A stretch of DNA of 64,000 bases, taken from Flavobacterium sp. M31R6 (GTDB lineage: Bacteria > Bacteroidota > Bacteroidia > Flavobacteriales > Flavobacteriaceae). Below the pieces are notes generated by a model, which was not told the origin of the DNA, ran no database searches, and saw only the letters and a program-made list of their open reading frames with translations. The first letter of the stretch is position 1; every line of letters begins with the position of its first letter. Positions 18,491 to 27,805 of this stretch are shown one piece after another. The stretch covers positions 4,092,001 to 4,156,000 of the forward strand of contig NZ_CP054141.1 of the NCBI RefSeq assembly GCF_013284035.1, given 5' to 3'. The position numbers and the translations under genes were made by a program.

Positions 18491-19407
18491 ATCTCTTCTT
18501 TATAATTTTTACCTCCTGGCATGTCATTACAGTCAAAACGATTCAGCAATAAAGGATTTTCAAAACTCGTATTGGTTCCTCGAGTAGTTGTAAAACCAAA
18601 TTTGAACCCTGCCTTTTTTGCAATTTCCCCAACAGAATCAGTACATGCTTCTTTAGTTCCAAAAGGATATGCAATTAATTCAATTTTTGAATTTGTACTT
18701 TTTTCCAGTATTTTTTTTGAATTTTCTATTTCAACCTTTATAGATTCTAAATCTAATAGCCCTAAAGGATAATGGTTATGTGAATGACTTCCTAGACACC
18801 CTCTTTTTGCTAATTCCTTTAAGGATTGCTCATTCATGTAAAGATTTTCTAAAACATACTCTTCTTCAAAATAATGACTGAATAGCTGTTTTATTACCTC
18901 CTCTTGCTCCTTAAAAGTCATTTTAAAATTCAAAACATATTTCAAAATTGCACTTTTTTCATCGTCATACTGATAAATATTTTTCGCTCTTTTCAATTCT
19001 AAATCCGAAAGTTCAATAGAATCAAAATTAAATAAATACTGAACAAATTCATTTGGAGAAATAATTGATCTTAACAGATGAATTTTATGAACAGTGCTTA
19101 CTTTTTTTTGAAAAAAATTACTTGAATTAACAAAAAAAATAGCAGGAATCTCTAACTCATCTAATATTGGCAATGCATAATCAAATTGTTCTTTTAAACC
19201 ATCATCAAAAGTTATCAAATAAAATTTTTCTTTTGATTCTAATATTTGCTTTGAATTATTTAGTAAATCTAAAGAATTGACAAATGTTCCTTTATTTACC
19301 AATAACAATAATTGCTGTCTAAATTCAGCTGGTGTTACACCAAATATACTAGGATATTTAGCATTATACTCCGGACGAATGTAATGATAATTACTTACTA
19401 TTAACAT
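18487..19407 (-). CDS. Polysaccharide deacetylase (NodB/CE4)
   Basis: This 306-residue enzyme has the NodB core. Motif 1 is ITFDDG at 65-70 with the catalytic base and metal Asp, and motif 2 is SHSHNH (207-212) with the metal His pair. FAIPFG-like motif 3 appears as IAYPFGTKEA and the final motif as FGFTTTRG. No signal peptide is seen, so it may act on a cytoplasmic substrate such as a lipid-linked or nucleotide sugar. It lies between neuC and the GNAT gene, which hints at N-deacetylation followed by re-acylation. The exact substrate is unknown. Confidence 0.88.
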   Translation of the reverse strand: MLIVSNYHYIRPEYNAKYPSIFGVTPAEFRQQLLLLVNKGTFVNSLDLLNNSKQILESKEKFYLITFDDGLKEQFDYALPILDELEIPAIFFVNSSNFFQKKVSTVHKIHLLRSIISPNEFVQYLFNFDSIELSDLELKRAKNIYQYDDEKSAILKYVLNFKMTFKEQEEVIKQLFSHYFEEEYVLENLYMNEQSLKELAKRGCLGSHSHNHYPLGLLDLESIKVEIENSKKILEKSTNSKIELIAYPFGTKEACTDSVGEIAKKAGFKFGFTTTRGTNTSFENPLLLNRFDCNDMPGGKNYKEEI

Positions 19408-20529
19408 TTATCTATCTCTAAACTGTTTTTGATGATTCATTTGCCAAAATTCCTTTTTTTGGAGGGACTCCAAAAATAATTCGGCACTATTGCCTTCACC
19501 AAAATCGGCATCTGTTTGTTGTACCTGATGGGAATCAATAGTTCTCAGTGCTTCATAAATATTTTTTTTATTATAATCTACATTTATAATATCGGCATGA
19601 ACTGCTCTATTTTGCTGACGAGTACCAATATTGATAATCGGAATTCCGTAATAAGGAGCTTCCCGTATTCCGGCACTGCTATTTCCTATAATAAATTGAG
19701 AATTTTTTAATAATGTCAAAAAATATTCAAATCGCAATGAGGGAAAAATCCGGAAACGTGGATTCCCTTTTAAGCGTTCATAAGCATTAAGAATTATTTG
19801 ACTACCCAAATCATTATTAGGAAAAACAACAATGTAATTATGTGTGTCTGCCAATAATGCCTCTACAAAATCAGATGCATATTGTTCAATATCCTTTATT
19901 TCAGTGGTTACGGGATGAAACATGACTATAGCGTAGGATTCAAAAAACAGCTGATAATATTCTTTGGCAACAGCTAAATCAGGAAGTTTATCTGAAAACA
20001 TAACATCAATATCAGGTGAACCGATCGTGAAAATAGATTCTTTTACCTCTCCCATTTGCTCCAATCTTTTAGCTGCTTCTGCATTAGAAACAAAATGAAT
20101 ATGGCTCAGTTTACTTACGCTATGACGAATCAATTCATCTACCGTACCCGATATTTCACCCCCCTCAATATGGGCTACCAAAATATTATTTAAGGAACCT
20201 ACAATGGCTCCAGCAAGAGTTTCCACTCGATCTCCATGAACAAGGATTAAATCAGGTTGAACATTTTTTATATAACTCGATAGTCCTTCGATGGTTTTGG
20301 CCAGTGTCAAATCCATGGTGGTTTCATGGGTATGATTCTGAAAAGTATGTATGTTTTTATACCCGCAACGTTGAATTTCCAACAAGGTATATCCGTATTC
20401 TTCCTGTAAGTGCATGCCGGTAACCGCCACAAAAACTTCAAATTCGGGCTGTTGTTCGAGAATCGAAATCAATGATTTTATTTTGCCAAAATCGGCACGG
20501 GTTCCTGTCAGGAATAGTATTTTTTTCAT
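19408..20529 (-). CDS. neuC: UDP-N-acetylglucosamine 2-epimerase, hydrolysing (NeuC/LegG type)
   Basis: This 373-residue enzyme has the family signature ILFLTGTRADFGKIKSLI at the start. It has the nucleotide-binding VHGDRVETLAGAIVG and HIEGGEISGTVDELIRH stretches and a late IIGNSSAGIREAPYYG motif. It hydrolyses and epimerises a UDP- or GDP-linked N-acetyl sugar, giving a free manno sugar for the sialic acid-type synthase. From memory of family sequences, the HIEGGEISGT and FPSLRFEYFLTLLKN segments look closer to the legionaminic-acid LegG group than to E. coli NeuC. ATG at 20527-20529 is preferred to an upstream alternative because it leaves one base after neuB. Confidence 0.9.
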   Translation of the reverse strand: MKKILFLTGTRADFGKIKSLISILEQQPEFEVFVAVTGMHLQEEYGYTLLEIQRCGYKNIHTFQNHTHETTMDLTLAKTIEGLSSYIKNVQPDLILVHGDRVETLAGAIVGSLNNILVAHIEGGEISGTVDELIRHSVSKLSHIHFVSNAEAAKRLEQMGEVKESIFTIGSPDIDVMFSDKLPDLAVAKEYYQLFFESYAIVMFHPVTTEIKDIEQYASDFVEALLADTHNYIVVFPNNDLGSQIILNAYERLKGNPRFRIFPSLRFEYFLTLLKNSQFIIGNSSAGIREAPYYGIPIINIGTRQQNRAVHADIINVDYNKKNIYEALRTIDSHQVQQTDADFGEGNSAELFLESLQKKEFWQMNHQKQFRDR

Positions 20530-20530
20530 T

Positions 20531-21571
20531 TTATTCAAAATCAATAAAATCTAATTGCTCATCATTAGCAATATCCCGCTTAGCTTTTTTACCTAAAATA
20601 GAATTAAAATGTTCCGCTAGAATTTTCCCTGTGCCAGGACGTTTCACCCAAATATTTTCTTTGGAGAATACTTCACCTTTTTTTATGGCAGCGATGGCAC
20701 AAACGGTTGCAAAAGCAAAATCAATTGTAACTTGTTCCTCTTGTGCTGGTTCTTTGACACCACCTCGCATTTGCCAAATTTCATTGGAACTTATAAGTAA
20801 TTGTGAAGTAGTTTGCTCATCCATACTACATACAATATCTGGACCTGTGCGTTGCATATGATCTGTAAAATGGCGTTCCAAAATACTGGCTCCCAAAGCC
20901 ACCGCTCCCAAACAAGCATTATTATTCAATGTATGATCACTTAACCCAAATACTTTATCTGGAAAAGCTTCATGCATTTGAGTCATGGCTCCAAAACGAA
21001 CCAAATGTATTGGTGTTGGGTACAAATTAGTCGTATGCAATAATGCTACAGGGACTTTATGCCTATCAAAAATAGTAACCGCTTTGCGAACACTTTCAAT
21101 AGTATTCATTCCCGTGCTCAAAATAACGGGTTTGCCAAAGGAAGCAATATGTTCTAATAGCGGATAATTATTGCATTCGCCAGAACCAATTTTATAAGCG
21201 GGAATATCAAATTTTTTCAATCGTTCAGCCGCAGCGCGAGAGAATGGAGTCGAAATAAAAATCATCCCTTTACTTTCTACATACTTTTTTAATTCCAATT
21301 CGTCGGCTTCGTTCAACGAACAACGTTCCATAATTTCGTATATGGATACGTCGGAATTACCAGGAATTACTTTTTTGGCCGCTCCAGACATTTCGTCTTC
21401 GACAATATGGGTTTGATGTTTTACAACCTCAACACCCGCTCTATGAGCAGCATCAACCATTTCTTTGGCTACTTGCAATGAGCCTTCGTGATTGATACCA
21501 ATTTCGGCAATGACTAATGGTGGATAATCAGGACCAATTCTTCGTCCTGCTATTTCTATATATGGGTTCAT
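20531..21571 (-). CDS. neuB: N-acetylneuraminate/legionaminate synthase (NeuB/LegI)
   Basis: This 346-residue synthase condenses phosphoenolpyruvate with an N-acetylated 6-carbon manno-type sugar to give a nine-carbon nonulosonic acid. The TIM-barrel part shows [15 protein letters not shown] (18-32), [27 protein letters not shown] and GLSDHTLNN. The C-terminal antifreeze-like SAF domain starts near residue 285 ([19 protein letters not shown]). The gene is followed after one base by neuC, and neuA lies 106 bp upstream. The exact acid is not fixed by sequence; legionaminic acid is favoured because the neuC neighbour looks LegG-like. Confidence 0.93.
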   Translation of the reverse strand: MNPYIEIAGRRIGPDYPPLVIAEIGINHEGSLQVAKEMVDAAHRAGVEVVKHQTHIVEDEMSGAAKKVIPGNSDVSIYEIMERCSLNEADELELKKYVESKGMIFISTPFSRAAAERLKKFDIPAYKIGSGECNNYPLLEHIASFGKPVILSTGMNTIESVRKAVTIFDRHKVPVALLHTTNLYPTPIHLVRFGAMTQMHEAFPDKVFGLSDHTLNNNACLGAVALGASILERHFTDHMQRTGPDIVCSMDEQTTSQLLISSNEIWQMRGGVKEPAQEEQVTIDFAFATVCAIAAIKKGEVFSKENIWVKRPGTGKILAEHFNSILGKKAKRDIANDEQLDFIDFE

Positions 21572-21677
21572 TTTTTTGTTTTAAGTTATCGATTTTCAAA
21601 TATCAGTTTTCTAAAAAAGCACTTCAGACTTTGAAATTTTCAACTAAGAATTAATCACTAGTCACTAATTGTTAATT

Positions 21678-22337
21678 TTATTTCAGTCCCATTAAATAAG
21701 CGGCATAATCAAAATCAGCTTGAGTGTCAATATCAACTTCTGAGAAAGGATTATCAACAATAAAAGGGAAAGAGTGGTCTCCTATAATTTTTCCATTTTT
21801 CACCAAATCGGATTTAAGTAGATATAAAAGCCCATTTTCAAAATACAAAGGTTCCAAATCTTGGCTACGTTGTCCAATTTCATAATTATAAGGAACAAAT
21901 TGATCATCAATAATTTTACCTAATTTTTGATGGTTTCTACTTACAGTAAACAAACTATCAAAATTGCCTGTTAGGTAGCGTTGCATCGCTTCGGGCAACA
22001 AAGTTTCTGGTCGTAACGGATTGGTAGGTTGCAATAAAACTACGTGTTCCACCGTTTCAGAAACATTTTCCAACACATGTTTCAAGACCGAAATAGTTGT
22101 AGCGAAATCGTCCGACAAAGCTTCGGGACGGTCAATAACCAATGCTCCATATTCTTGTGCCACTCGCTTAATTGCACTATCATTCGTACTTACATAAATG
22201 GCATCAATTAACTCTGGATGTTGTTGTGCATAACGAATACTGTGCACCAATAAAGGCAATCCATTCAGCACTTTGATGTTTTTATCTTTTAATCGTTTTG
22301 AACCGCCTCTGGCGGGAATAATAGCTATGGTTTTCAT
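21678..22337 (-). CDS. neuA: Acylneuraminate cytidylyltransferase (NeuA/LegF)
   Basis: This 219-residue enzyme activates the nonulosonic acid as its CMP derivative. The N terminus TIAIIPARGGSKRLKDKNI (3-21) is the CTP-binding motif. VVLLQPTNPLRPETLL and a late FSEVDIDTQADFDYA, with its metal-binding Asp pair, are conserved. The ATG at 22335-22337 is chosen over a possible in-frame start further upstream because it gives a 4-bp ATGA overlap with the preceding glycosyltransferase gene and places the motif at the N terminus. Confidence 0.93.
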   Translation of the reverse strand: MKTIAIIPARGGSKRLKDKNIKVLNGLPLLVHSIRYAQQHPELIDAIYVSTNDSAIKRVAQEYGALVIDRPEALSDDFATTISVLKHVLENVSETVEHVVLLQPTNPLRPETLLPEAMQRYLTGNFDSLFTVSRNHQKLGKIIDDQFVPYNYEIGQRSQDLEPLYFENGLLYLLKSDLVKNGKIIGDHSFPFIVDNPFSEVDIDTQADFDYAAYLMGLK

Positions 22338-23428
22338 TGGGCAAGTCTGTTTTTTGCCTCGATTATAATTTTGTTCATTCCCAGGTTCCACATTTCTGTT
22401 GAATATAATTCATTAGATAATTCAGGTATTTCAAATTTACCTTCTAAAAATTCATTTATGGCTTTTTCCCATGCCGAAACAAAATGCGGATTTTCAATTA
22501 ATTTACCCAATTTCCCATATTGAAGTACCTCTGGAACTCCGCCTATAGCCGATGCAATACAGTAATTACCGCAATGCAATGCTTCTATTAAGCTCATGCC
22601 AAAACCTTCATGACAAAGTGTAGGAAACAAATAACAATCAGAACTTTGGAAATAAACAGGAAGTTCATCATTAGGAATTCGACCTAAATACATCACTCCA
22701 TCTTGGGGCGTTTTGGGCTCGCAACCAATAACCCATAACACTATGTCTTGCCTAGTTTTATACACTCGCTTCCAAGCCTCCAGTAAAATACTCAACCCTT
22801 TTTTCGGACGATCCTGTGAACACCATACAAAAACAGTTTTATCGTTTGTATTTTTTGTTTGCTTAATCGCTTGCTTCTCTTTTAGCGAAAGTGGAAAAAA
22901 CTTTTTGGTATCAATACCATTATGCAAAACCGAAAATCGAGTAGGCAATACTGTATAATAATTTTTATGTGCCAAATACGAATCATTCGTTAATAACACC
23001 ATTTCATCTATAGACTCAAAAAACCATCTGCCATTATAATTTTCATAAAAAGGTGGAAAACCATGATAAAAAAACTGAAGACAAGAATTGGATCGCAGCC
23101 CTTTTGAAACCAAAAAAGCAGTAAGTGGCTTTACAATTCCAAAATTATCTATGATTTGAATAATGTATTTTTCGTTTGGTTTCAGAATTTTATCCAAAGC
23201 TTCAAAATAGCCTAAGTACTTATTTTTTTTGACTTTTCTTCTTATTTTAAAAAGTAAACCATTAGCAATCAAACTGTACGCAACATTCTCAAACTGTTTT
23301 TCAGGTGGCTCGCATACTATAAAATCTACTTGATGCTCCTTTTGCAAATAATTTTTATACAGCGTAGTCCAACTTCCTATTTTTGAAAAAGGGAGCGGAA
23401 CTTGTGATAGTAGAATTACTTTGGTCAT
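22334..23428 (-). CDS. Glycosyltransferase family 4
   Basis: This 364-residue GT4 enzyme has a donor-half entry TVFVWCSQDRPKKGLSILLEAW near 205-225 and the donor motif CHEGFGMSLIEALHCG near 277-292, followed by SAIGGVPE. ATG at 23426-23428 is used; the frame also has a TTG two codons earlier. It overlaps neuA by 4 bp, so it is co-translated with the nonulosonic-acid genes. It may act in the same oligosaccharide, but it is not a known sialyltransferase family. Confidence 0.88.
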   Translation of the reverse strand: MTKVILLSQVPLPFSKIGSWTTLYKNYLQKEHQVDFIVCEPPEKQFENVAYSLIANGLLFKIRRKVKKNKYLGYFEALDKILKPNEKYIIQIIDNFGIVKPLTAFLVSKGLRSNSCLQFFYHGFPPFYENYNGRWFFESIDEMVLLTNDSYLAHKNYYTVLPTRFSVLHNGIDTKKFFPLSLKEKQAIKQTKNTNDKTVFVWCSQDRPKKGLSILLEAWKRVYKTRQDIVLWVIGCEPKTPQDGVMYLGRIPNDELPVYFQSSDCYLFPTLCHEGFGMSLIEALHCGNYCIASAIGGVPEVLQYGKLGKLIENPHFVSAWEKAINEFLEGKFEIPELSNELYSTEMWNLGMNKIIIEAKNRLAQ

Positions 23429-23574
23429 ACACAAAAATTTTATGGCTTAGTAAAGATAGAAAAAGTTGTTTAACCTGTCGGGTGTAATTATTAATAACGT
23501 CAGTTCGAGTGTTTTTTGTGAAGTAAAACGCAACAATAAATGTATCGAGAACCATTTGCATCCAACTGCTTAAT

Positions 23575-24654
23575 TTACTCTTTTTTAATTTTTAATTGAA
23601 TCGATTTTAAGTCATTCCCAATGATATAAAAATAATTGCAGTCTTTGTAAAAACTAATAAGATGCAACAAGACTTTGTCGTTTATTTCTTTCAAAGAGTA
23701 ATATTCCGGAACTGTTTTGCCAAACCTTTTTTTAACATAGTATTTCAAACTATTTTGAAAATCATCTTTTTGAAAAATAACATTTAGCACTCCTCCCTTA
23801 AAATTAGGCAATATCACAAAAAGAAAATGACTAATACTTTCTTTTCTGTTTGCTATAAAAAAAGGGGTTCTGCTATTTTCTAACTCATCAAATTCCCTTT
23901 TGGAAATACTTTGCCCCCATTGTTTCAAATTAACAATTGCTCGCTTTTGTTTTTTATTATCTAACAAATGCGCCTGATTAATTCTACTGATGTTTGTCAA
24001 TTGCAAATCACGATTTAATCCTTTTGACTCGGCTTTTCTGTAGGTAACATGCCATTGATGCAGCATTAAAATCTCTTGATCATAAAATAGGGATTGGTAT
24101 CCTGCATTTTCCAATCGATTATGAACATCTTCGTCTTCGGCTCCCCAAAAATGCAAAAACTCGTCAAAACCATGTATTTCATGCAATGCGTTAAGAGGAA
24201 ATAACGACAAGCCTTTGGCTCCACCTTGACTAAAAAAACTTACTTTATATTGATCAAAAGGTTTTACCTGAATACTTTCTTTATGATCCAGAAAACCAAC
24301 TTTAAAAAATACTGCTTGATTAGGATTTTGAATAGTTATCAGTTTTTCTATAAAATCGTGACTGAAAATCATATCTACATCGGCTACAAAAACAAAAGGA
24401 GTTGTTACGTTTTGCAACCCAATATTAATTGCCTTGGCTCTCGACCAGGGTTGATAAGAATGATAGGAATAGAGATAGGTTACAAAATCATAATTCTGAG
24501 TAAGTATCTTAATTGTTGCTGCCTTGTCAAATACAGAGCCATAATCCACAAAAACAACTTTAAAATCCTGATTGCTTTGTTGTGCCAATGAGTCTAGCGA
24601 ACGTTTGACTCTACTTTCTTCCCGATTACGGTAAGGGTATAGTATGGTGATCAT
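23575..24654 (-). CDS. Glycosyltransferase family 2 (galactosyltransferase-like C-terminal motif)
   Basis: This 359-residue GT-A enzyme has MITILYPYRNREESRVKRSL at the start and VADVDMIF as the acidic metal site. A HFWGAEDEDVHNRL segment resembles the WGxEDxD motif of GT7/galactosyltransferase C-terminal domains. A C-terminal extension of about 100 residues is unassigned. The ATG at 24652-24654 is preferred to a longer start because it overlaps the preceding stop as ATGA. The downstream gap to the next gene is about 146 bp. Confidence 0.85.
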   Translation of the reverse strand: MITILYPYRNREESRVKRSLDSLAQQSNQDFKVVFVDYGSVFDKAATIKILTQNYDFVTYLYSYHSYQPWSRAKAINIGLQNVTTPFVFVADVDMIFSHDFIEKLITIQNPNQAVFFKVGFLDHKESIQVKPFDQYKVSFFSQGGAKGLSLFPLNALHEIHGFDEFLHFWGAEDEDVHNRLENAGYQSLFYDQEILMLHQWHVTYRKAESKGLNRDLQLTNISRINQAHLLDNKKQKRAIVNLKQWGQSISKREFDELENSRTPFFIANRKESISHFLFVILPNFKGGVLNVIFQKDDFQNSLKYYVKKRFGKTVPEYYSLKEINDKVLLHLISFYKDCNYFYIIGNDLKSIQLKIKKE

Positions 24655-25673
24655 ATTAAGTATTTTTTGGCCTCTTCTTTGCTCAATCCTTTCCAAATTA
24701 AGTAATACTTCATTATTTTTTTATTCAAAATCAATTTGCCAAACAATTTACTCTTTACAAAATAAGCCAATTTAGAACTTGGCTGAATGGGTTTCAATTC
24801 AAAGTTGCTTTCTTTATCATTTTGCATTAATTTAGATACCTCAACCTGCATCCAATCTTCCAAGACATTCCCCATGTGATAGGCATAATTATCCGCAGTT
24901 GATAATCGCCAAAAACCTTTTTTTACAACAGGAATATCCAAAAATTGTCCTTCGCTATCGCCTCCCAATTTGAATGTTGCAAATCTACTTTCTAAATTAT
25001 CGAAGACTTGTGCTCTATAAGTGGTAGCAAAATGTCCTGCACCTACAACCGCTTTTTTATCTTCATTAGTTACAGTCAAATATTTTTTTAATTGAACCGG
25101 ATTGTAAAAATTAGCATCCCCTACACTTAATCCAAACATTTTTAAAGCATCAGGATTTACTACTGGCGAACATTTTACCTTATTCGAGAAAAATAAATCC
25201 CAATACACATTGGCTGTATAGGTTCTCAAAGAACGTGAAGAAGGTGTAGGGCAAACAGCTCCCGTTTTTGGAAACGCTTCAAAAACAGAATAACTTGCCT
25301 CTTGCCAACCATTCAAGAAAAGTACATCGGCATCCGAAACTGTAATTAAAGGAAAATTATTTCCCGAAATCCCTTTTAAAACGGCATTAAGCTTTCCAAT
25401 ATTTGAAGTATGAATTACCTCCTGTATTTTATTTTTTTGAAATAAATCATTCAGATAAGCTACAACTCCTAGACAGCTTCCATTATTGACAATAGTTACA
25501 GATGTTTTATTATGAATAGTTTTAAATAATGAATCAAGACATAGTTTTAATATCTTAAAACTATCTTCAAAATACCCTTCTTCATTGGGAATATAAACCG
25601 GAATAATCACCTGATGAAAATAATCAGATTCAATTTGAATTTTGTCTTTATGGGGGTTGAAACCTACTCGCAT
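24651..25673 (-). CDS. Glycosyltransferase family 2
   Basis: This 340-residue protein has a GT-A core. FHQVIIPVYIPNEEGYFED lies near residues 19-37, SVTIVNNGS at 60-68 and the acidic motif ITVSDADVLFLNG at about 110-122. The central part discusses no known specificity motif, and the C terminus is basic and hydrophobic, which could anchor it to the membrane. It overlaps the following GT2 by 4 bp and lies 2 bp after the previous gene, so it is firmly in the operon. Confidence 0.82.
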   Translation of the reverse strand: MRVGFNPHKDKIQIESDYFHQVIIPVYIPNEEGYFEDSFKILKLCLDSLFKTIHNKTSVTIVNNGSCLGVVAYLNDLFQKNKIQEVIHTSNIGKLNAVLKGISGNNFPLITVSDADVLFLNGWQEASYSVFEAFPKTGAVCPTPSSRSLRTYTANVYWDLFFSNKVKCSPVVNPDALKMFGLSVGDANFYNPVQLKKYLTVTNEDKKAVVGAGHFATTYRAQVFDNLESRFATFKLGGDSEGQFLDIPVVKKGFWRLSTADNYAYHMGNVLEDWMQVEVSKLMQNDKESNFELKPIQPSSKLAYFVKSKLFGKLILNKKIMKYYLIWKGLSKEEAKKYLI

Positions 25674-25675
25674 AA

Positions 25676-26665
25676 CTAATTTATAATTTCCTCTCTAATA
25701 TTCAAATCCCCTTTAAGGAAACTATATCCTTTACCTAAAAACAAAAGTAAAACAAAGCCAATACATAAATTGATTCTTGACACAGTTTCAATTTTTTTTT
25801 GAAAAATTAAATCTACTATTTTCCTTTTATTTTTTTTCAGAATCTCTAATCTAGAATTAAATATACATAATTCATAAATTGCATTTGAAATTCTAAAAGT
25901 CAAATACTTATTTATTAAATCTTTATCTTCAACATGTTGTTCATTAATTAATTTTCTAGCTTTAGAAAAAAAAATGATTTTTGAATCTAGACTTGATTTT
26001 TTATTTTCAATATTTTGAGTAATGCTTTCATTTCCCCTTCTAATAGAAAAAAGAAAATCATTGGTGTAAATATACTTGGGAAAGTAAAGCAACATTCTGA
26101 AATGAAAATCTGACTCATGTGAATCACTTAAGTTTTCATCAAAAAGATCTTTTTGATGAAAATATTCTTTTCTCCACAAAGGAGCTCCTGTAAAAAAATA
26201 ATGGTTTTTAACAAGGTAACTCAGTATAAGACTATGTTTTGGATTCCTATTAGCTCCATTTTTTGTTCGAATTTCTGAATCTTTATGAAATGTCAAAGAT
26301 TGACTTGCGCAAAAATTCAGTTCATTATTATTCTCTAAAACCTCAACCTGTTTTTCCAGAAAATCAGGATGCATAATATCATCACTGTCAAACCATTTTA
26401 CATATTCGCCTTTGCTCAATTCGAAACCATAATTTCTACAAGCATTAGCCCCTTTTTTTCTGTCTACTGGTCTTTGATGGTATTGAAACCGATTGTCTTT
26501 TTTTATGTAATTAGCAATAAGGGTAGCTGTGTCATCAGTACTCCCGTCATCTACAATAAGACATTCCCAATTTTTATGGTTTTGTGCTATTATGCTTTCT
26601 AGTGTCTCAGCAATTAGGTAGGCACGATTATAAGTAGGGATAATTATGGAGATTAATGGATTCAC
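25676..26665 (-). CDS. Glycosyltransferase family 2
   Basis: This 329-residue protein is a textbook GT2: LISIIIPTYNRAYLIAETL at 4-22, CLIVDDGSTDDT at 35-46 and the DxD-type WFDSDDIMHPDFL at about 91-103. A hydrophobic segment near 300-315 may anchor it in the membrane. The start is GTG at 26663-26665, since an in-frame stop lies two codons upstream. It sits 15 bp after the WbsX-like gene. Donor and acceptor unknown. Confidence 0.9.
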   Translation of the reverse strand: MNPLISIIIPTYNRAYLIAETLESIIAQNHKNWECLIVDDGSTDDTATLIANYIKKDNRFQYHQRPVDRKKGANACRNYGFELSKGEYVKWFDSDDIMHPDFLEKQVEVLENNNELNFCASQSLTFHKDSEIRTKNGANRNPKHSLILSYLVKNHYFFTGAPLWRKEYFHQKDLFDENLSDSHESDFHFRMLLYFPKYIYTNDFLFSIRRGNESITQNIENKKSSLDSKIIFFSKARKLINEQHVEDKDLINKYLTFRISNAIYELCIFNSRLEILKKNKRKIVDLIFQKKIETVSRINLCIGFVLLLFLGKGYSFLKGDLNIREEIIN

Positions 26666-26680
26666 TTTTTACTTAAAATT

Positions 26681-27805
26681 TTATTTATTCAATTCTTTTT
26701 TTACCATTCTAACAGATTCCAACCACTGTAACCCATATTTATTATCCGGTTCTAAATAATTTCCTTCAGCCCATTCATTCCATGATTTAATCATAATAAT
26801 TTGGGGATTTTCAGGGTTTTGCAATAATTTATTAACCGTTTTTCCTAAATGATTTTTCCAAGCATTAGGTGTCGCATTTTTAAAAATAAGTGATTTTTTT
26901 CCACTTCTTGCTGTATTATCCCAATTTGGAAAAACACAAGGAATATACTTTTTATGAGGAAAATCAATGTCGAATTTTGAAACTCCTTTTGTATAATCAA
27001 AAATTAAAGGCCTAGTCCTTTTATTAACTTCATGAGTACTATTCAACATCTTTTTTATTTTTCTTTCTATCCTACCTGCAATACTACTTTCATTTAAAAA
27101 CAAATACTCTTTACCATACCTCATTCTGTGAAATACATCTATGCCAACTTTTCCATAAACAAATTTGTGTTCTGCAATTTCGTGTGGCCCGAGAGTTGAA
27201 ATAAAATAAACCCCGTCAAAACCATTCTTAATCGCTAATGTATTAAATAAGTTTAAAAAAGAATCCAATTCAGGAATGTCATGCATTCTGTAGATATGAA
27301 ACATCGGTTTATTGTCAACTTTTATATACCTTGAATCCTTAAAAAAAGGTAACAGATAATTAAAATAATCAATATAATCCTGCTCTCCATTATAAGTTTG
27401 TTCAATTAATACACTAGGATTATCCAGACCATGCCATATCCCTTTCCAAGTTTCATTTGCCCAACAAAAACAAAAAGGCAAATCTATATTTTCATCCTTA
27501 AGCATAGCTTCTGCTGGCTTTTCCAAAAGCATTTTCCCATTGCCAAACCAATATTGATAATAAATAAACCCATCAATACCATATTCTTTTGCCAAATTAG
27601 CCTGTTGCAATTGTACCTCTGGCATTCGCAAATCATAGAACCCTAAATCTCCTGGCAAAACAGGCTGATAATGTCCCTTAAACAATGGTTTTGCTTTTGC
27701 AACATTGGTCCATTCTGTAAAACCTTTGCCCCACCATAAATCATTTTCATCAATAGGATGATACTGAGGTAGATAATAGGCAAAAAACTTTATATTCTGT
27801 GGCAT
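26681..27805 (-). CDS. WbsX-like protein (glycoside hydrolase 99-like domain)
   Basis: This 374-residue protein has the WbsX/GH99-like signature: FFAYYLPQYHPIDENDLWWG (6-25), GFTEWTNVAKAKPLF (27-41), GIDGFIYYQYWF and a late SWNEWAEGNYLEPD. Members are found in O-antigen and capsule loci, where they are thought to act in glycan assembly, either as transferases or as endo-mannanase-like enzymes; the biochemistry is poorly known. It overlaps the preceding GT2 gene by 16 bp. No signal peptide is visible, which favours a cytoplasmic role in assembly. Confidence 0.9.
   Translation of the reverse strand: MPQNIKFFAYYLPQYHPIDENDLWWGKGFTEWTNVAKAKPLFKGHYQPVLPGDLGFYDLRMPEVQLQQANLAKEYGIDGFIYYQYWFGNGKMLLEKPAEAMLKDENIDLPFCFCWANETWKGIWHGLDNPSVLIEQTYNGEQDYIDYFNYLLPFFKDSRYIKVDNKPMFHIYRMHDIPELDSFLNLFNTLAIKNGFDGVYFISTLGPHEIAEHKFVYGKVGIDVFHRMRYGKEYLFLNESSIAGRIERKIKKMLNSTHEVNKRTRPLIFDYTKGVSKFDIDFPHKKYIPCVFPNWDNTARSGKKSLIFKNATPNAWKNHLGKTVNKLLQNPENPQIIMIKSWNEWAEGNYLEPDNKYGLQWLESVRMVKKELNK

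Noticed and set aside
23355..23561. 68-codon minus frame between two glycosyltransferase genes
   Set aside because: It overlaps the start of the GT4 gene in another frame and has no recognisable protein texture.
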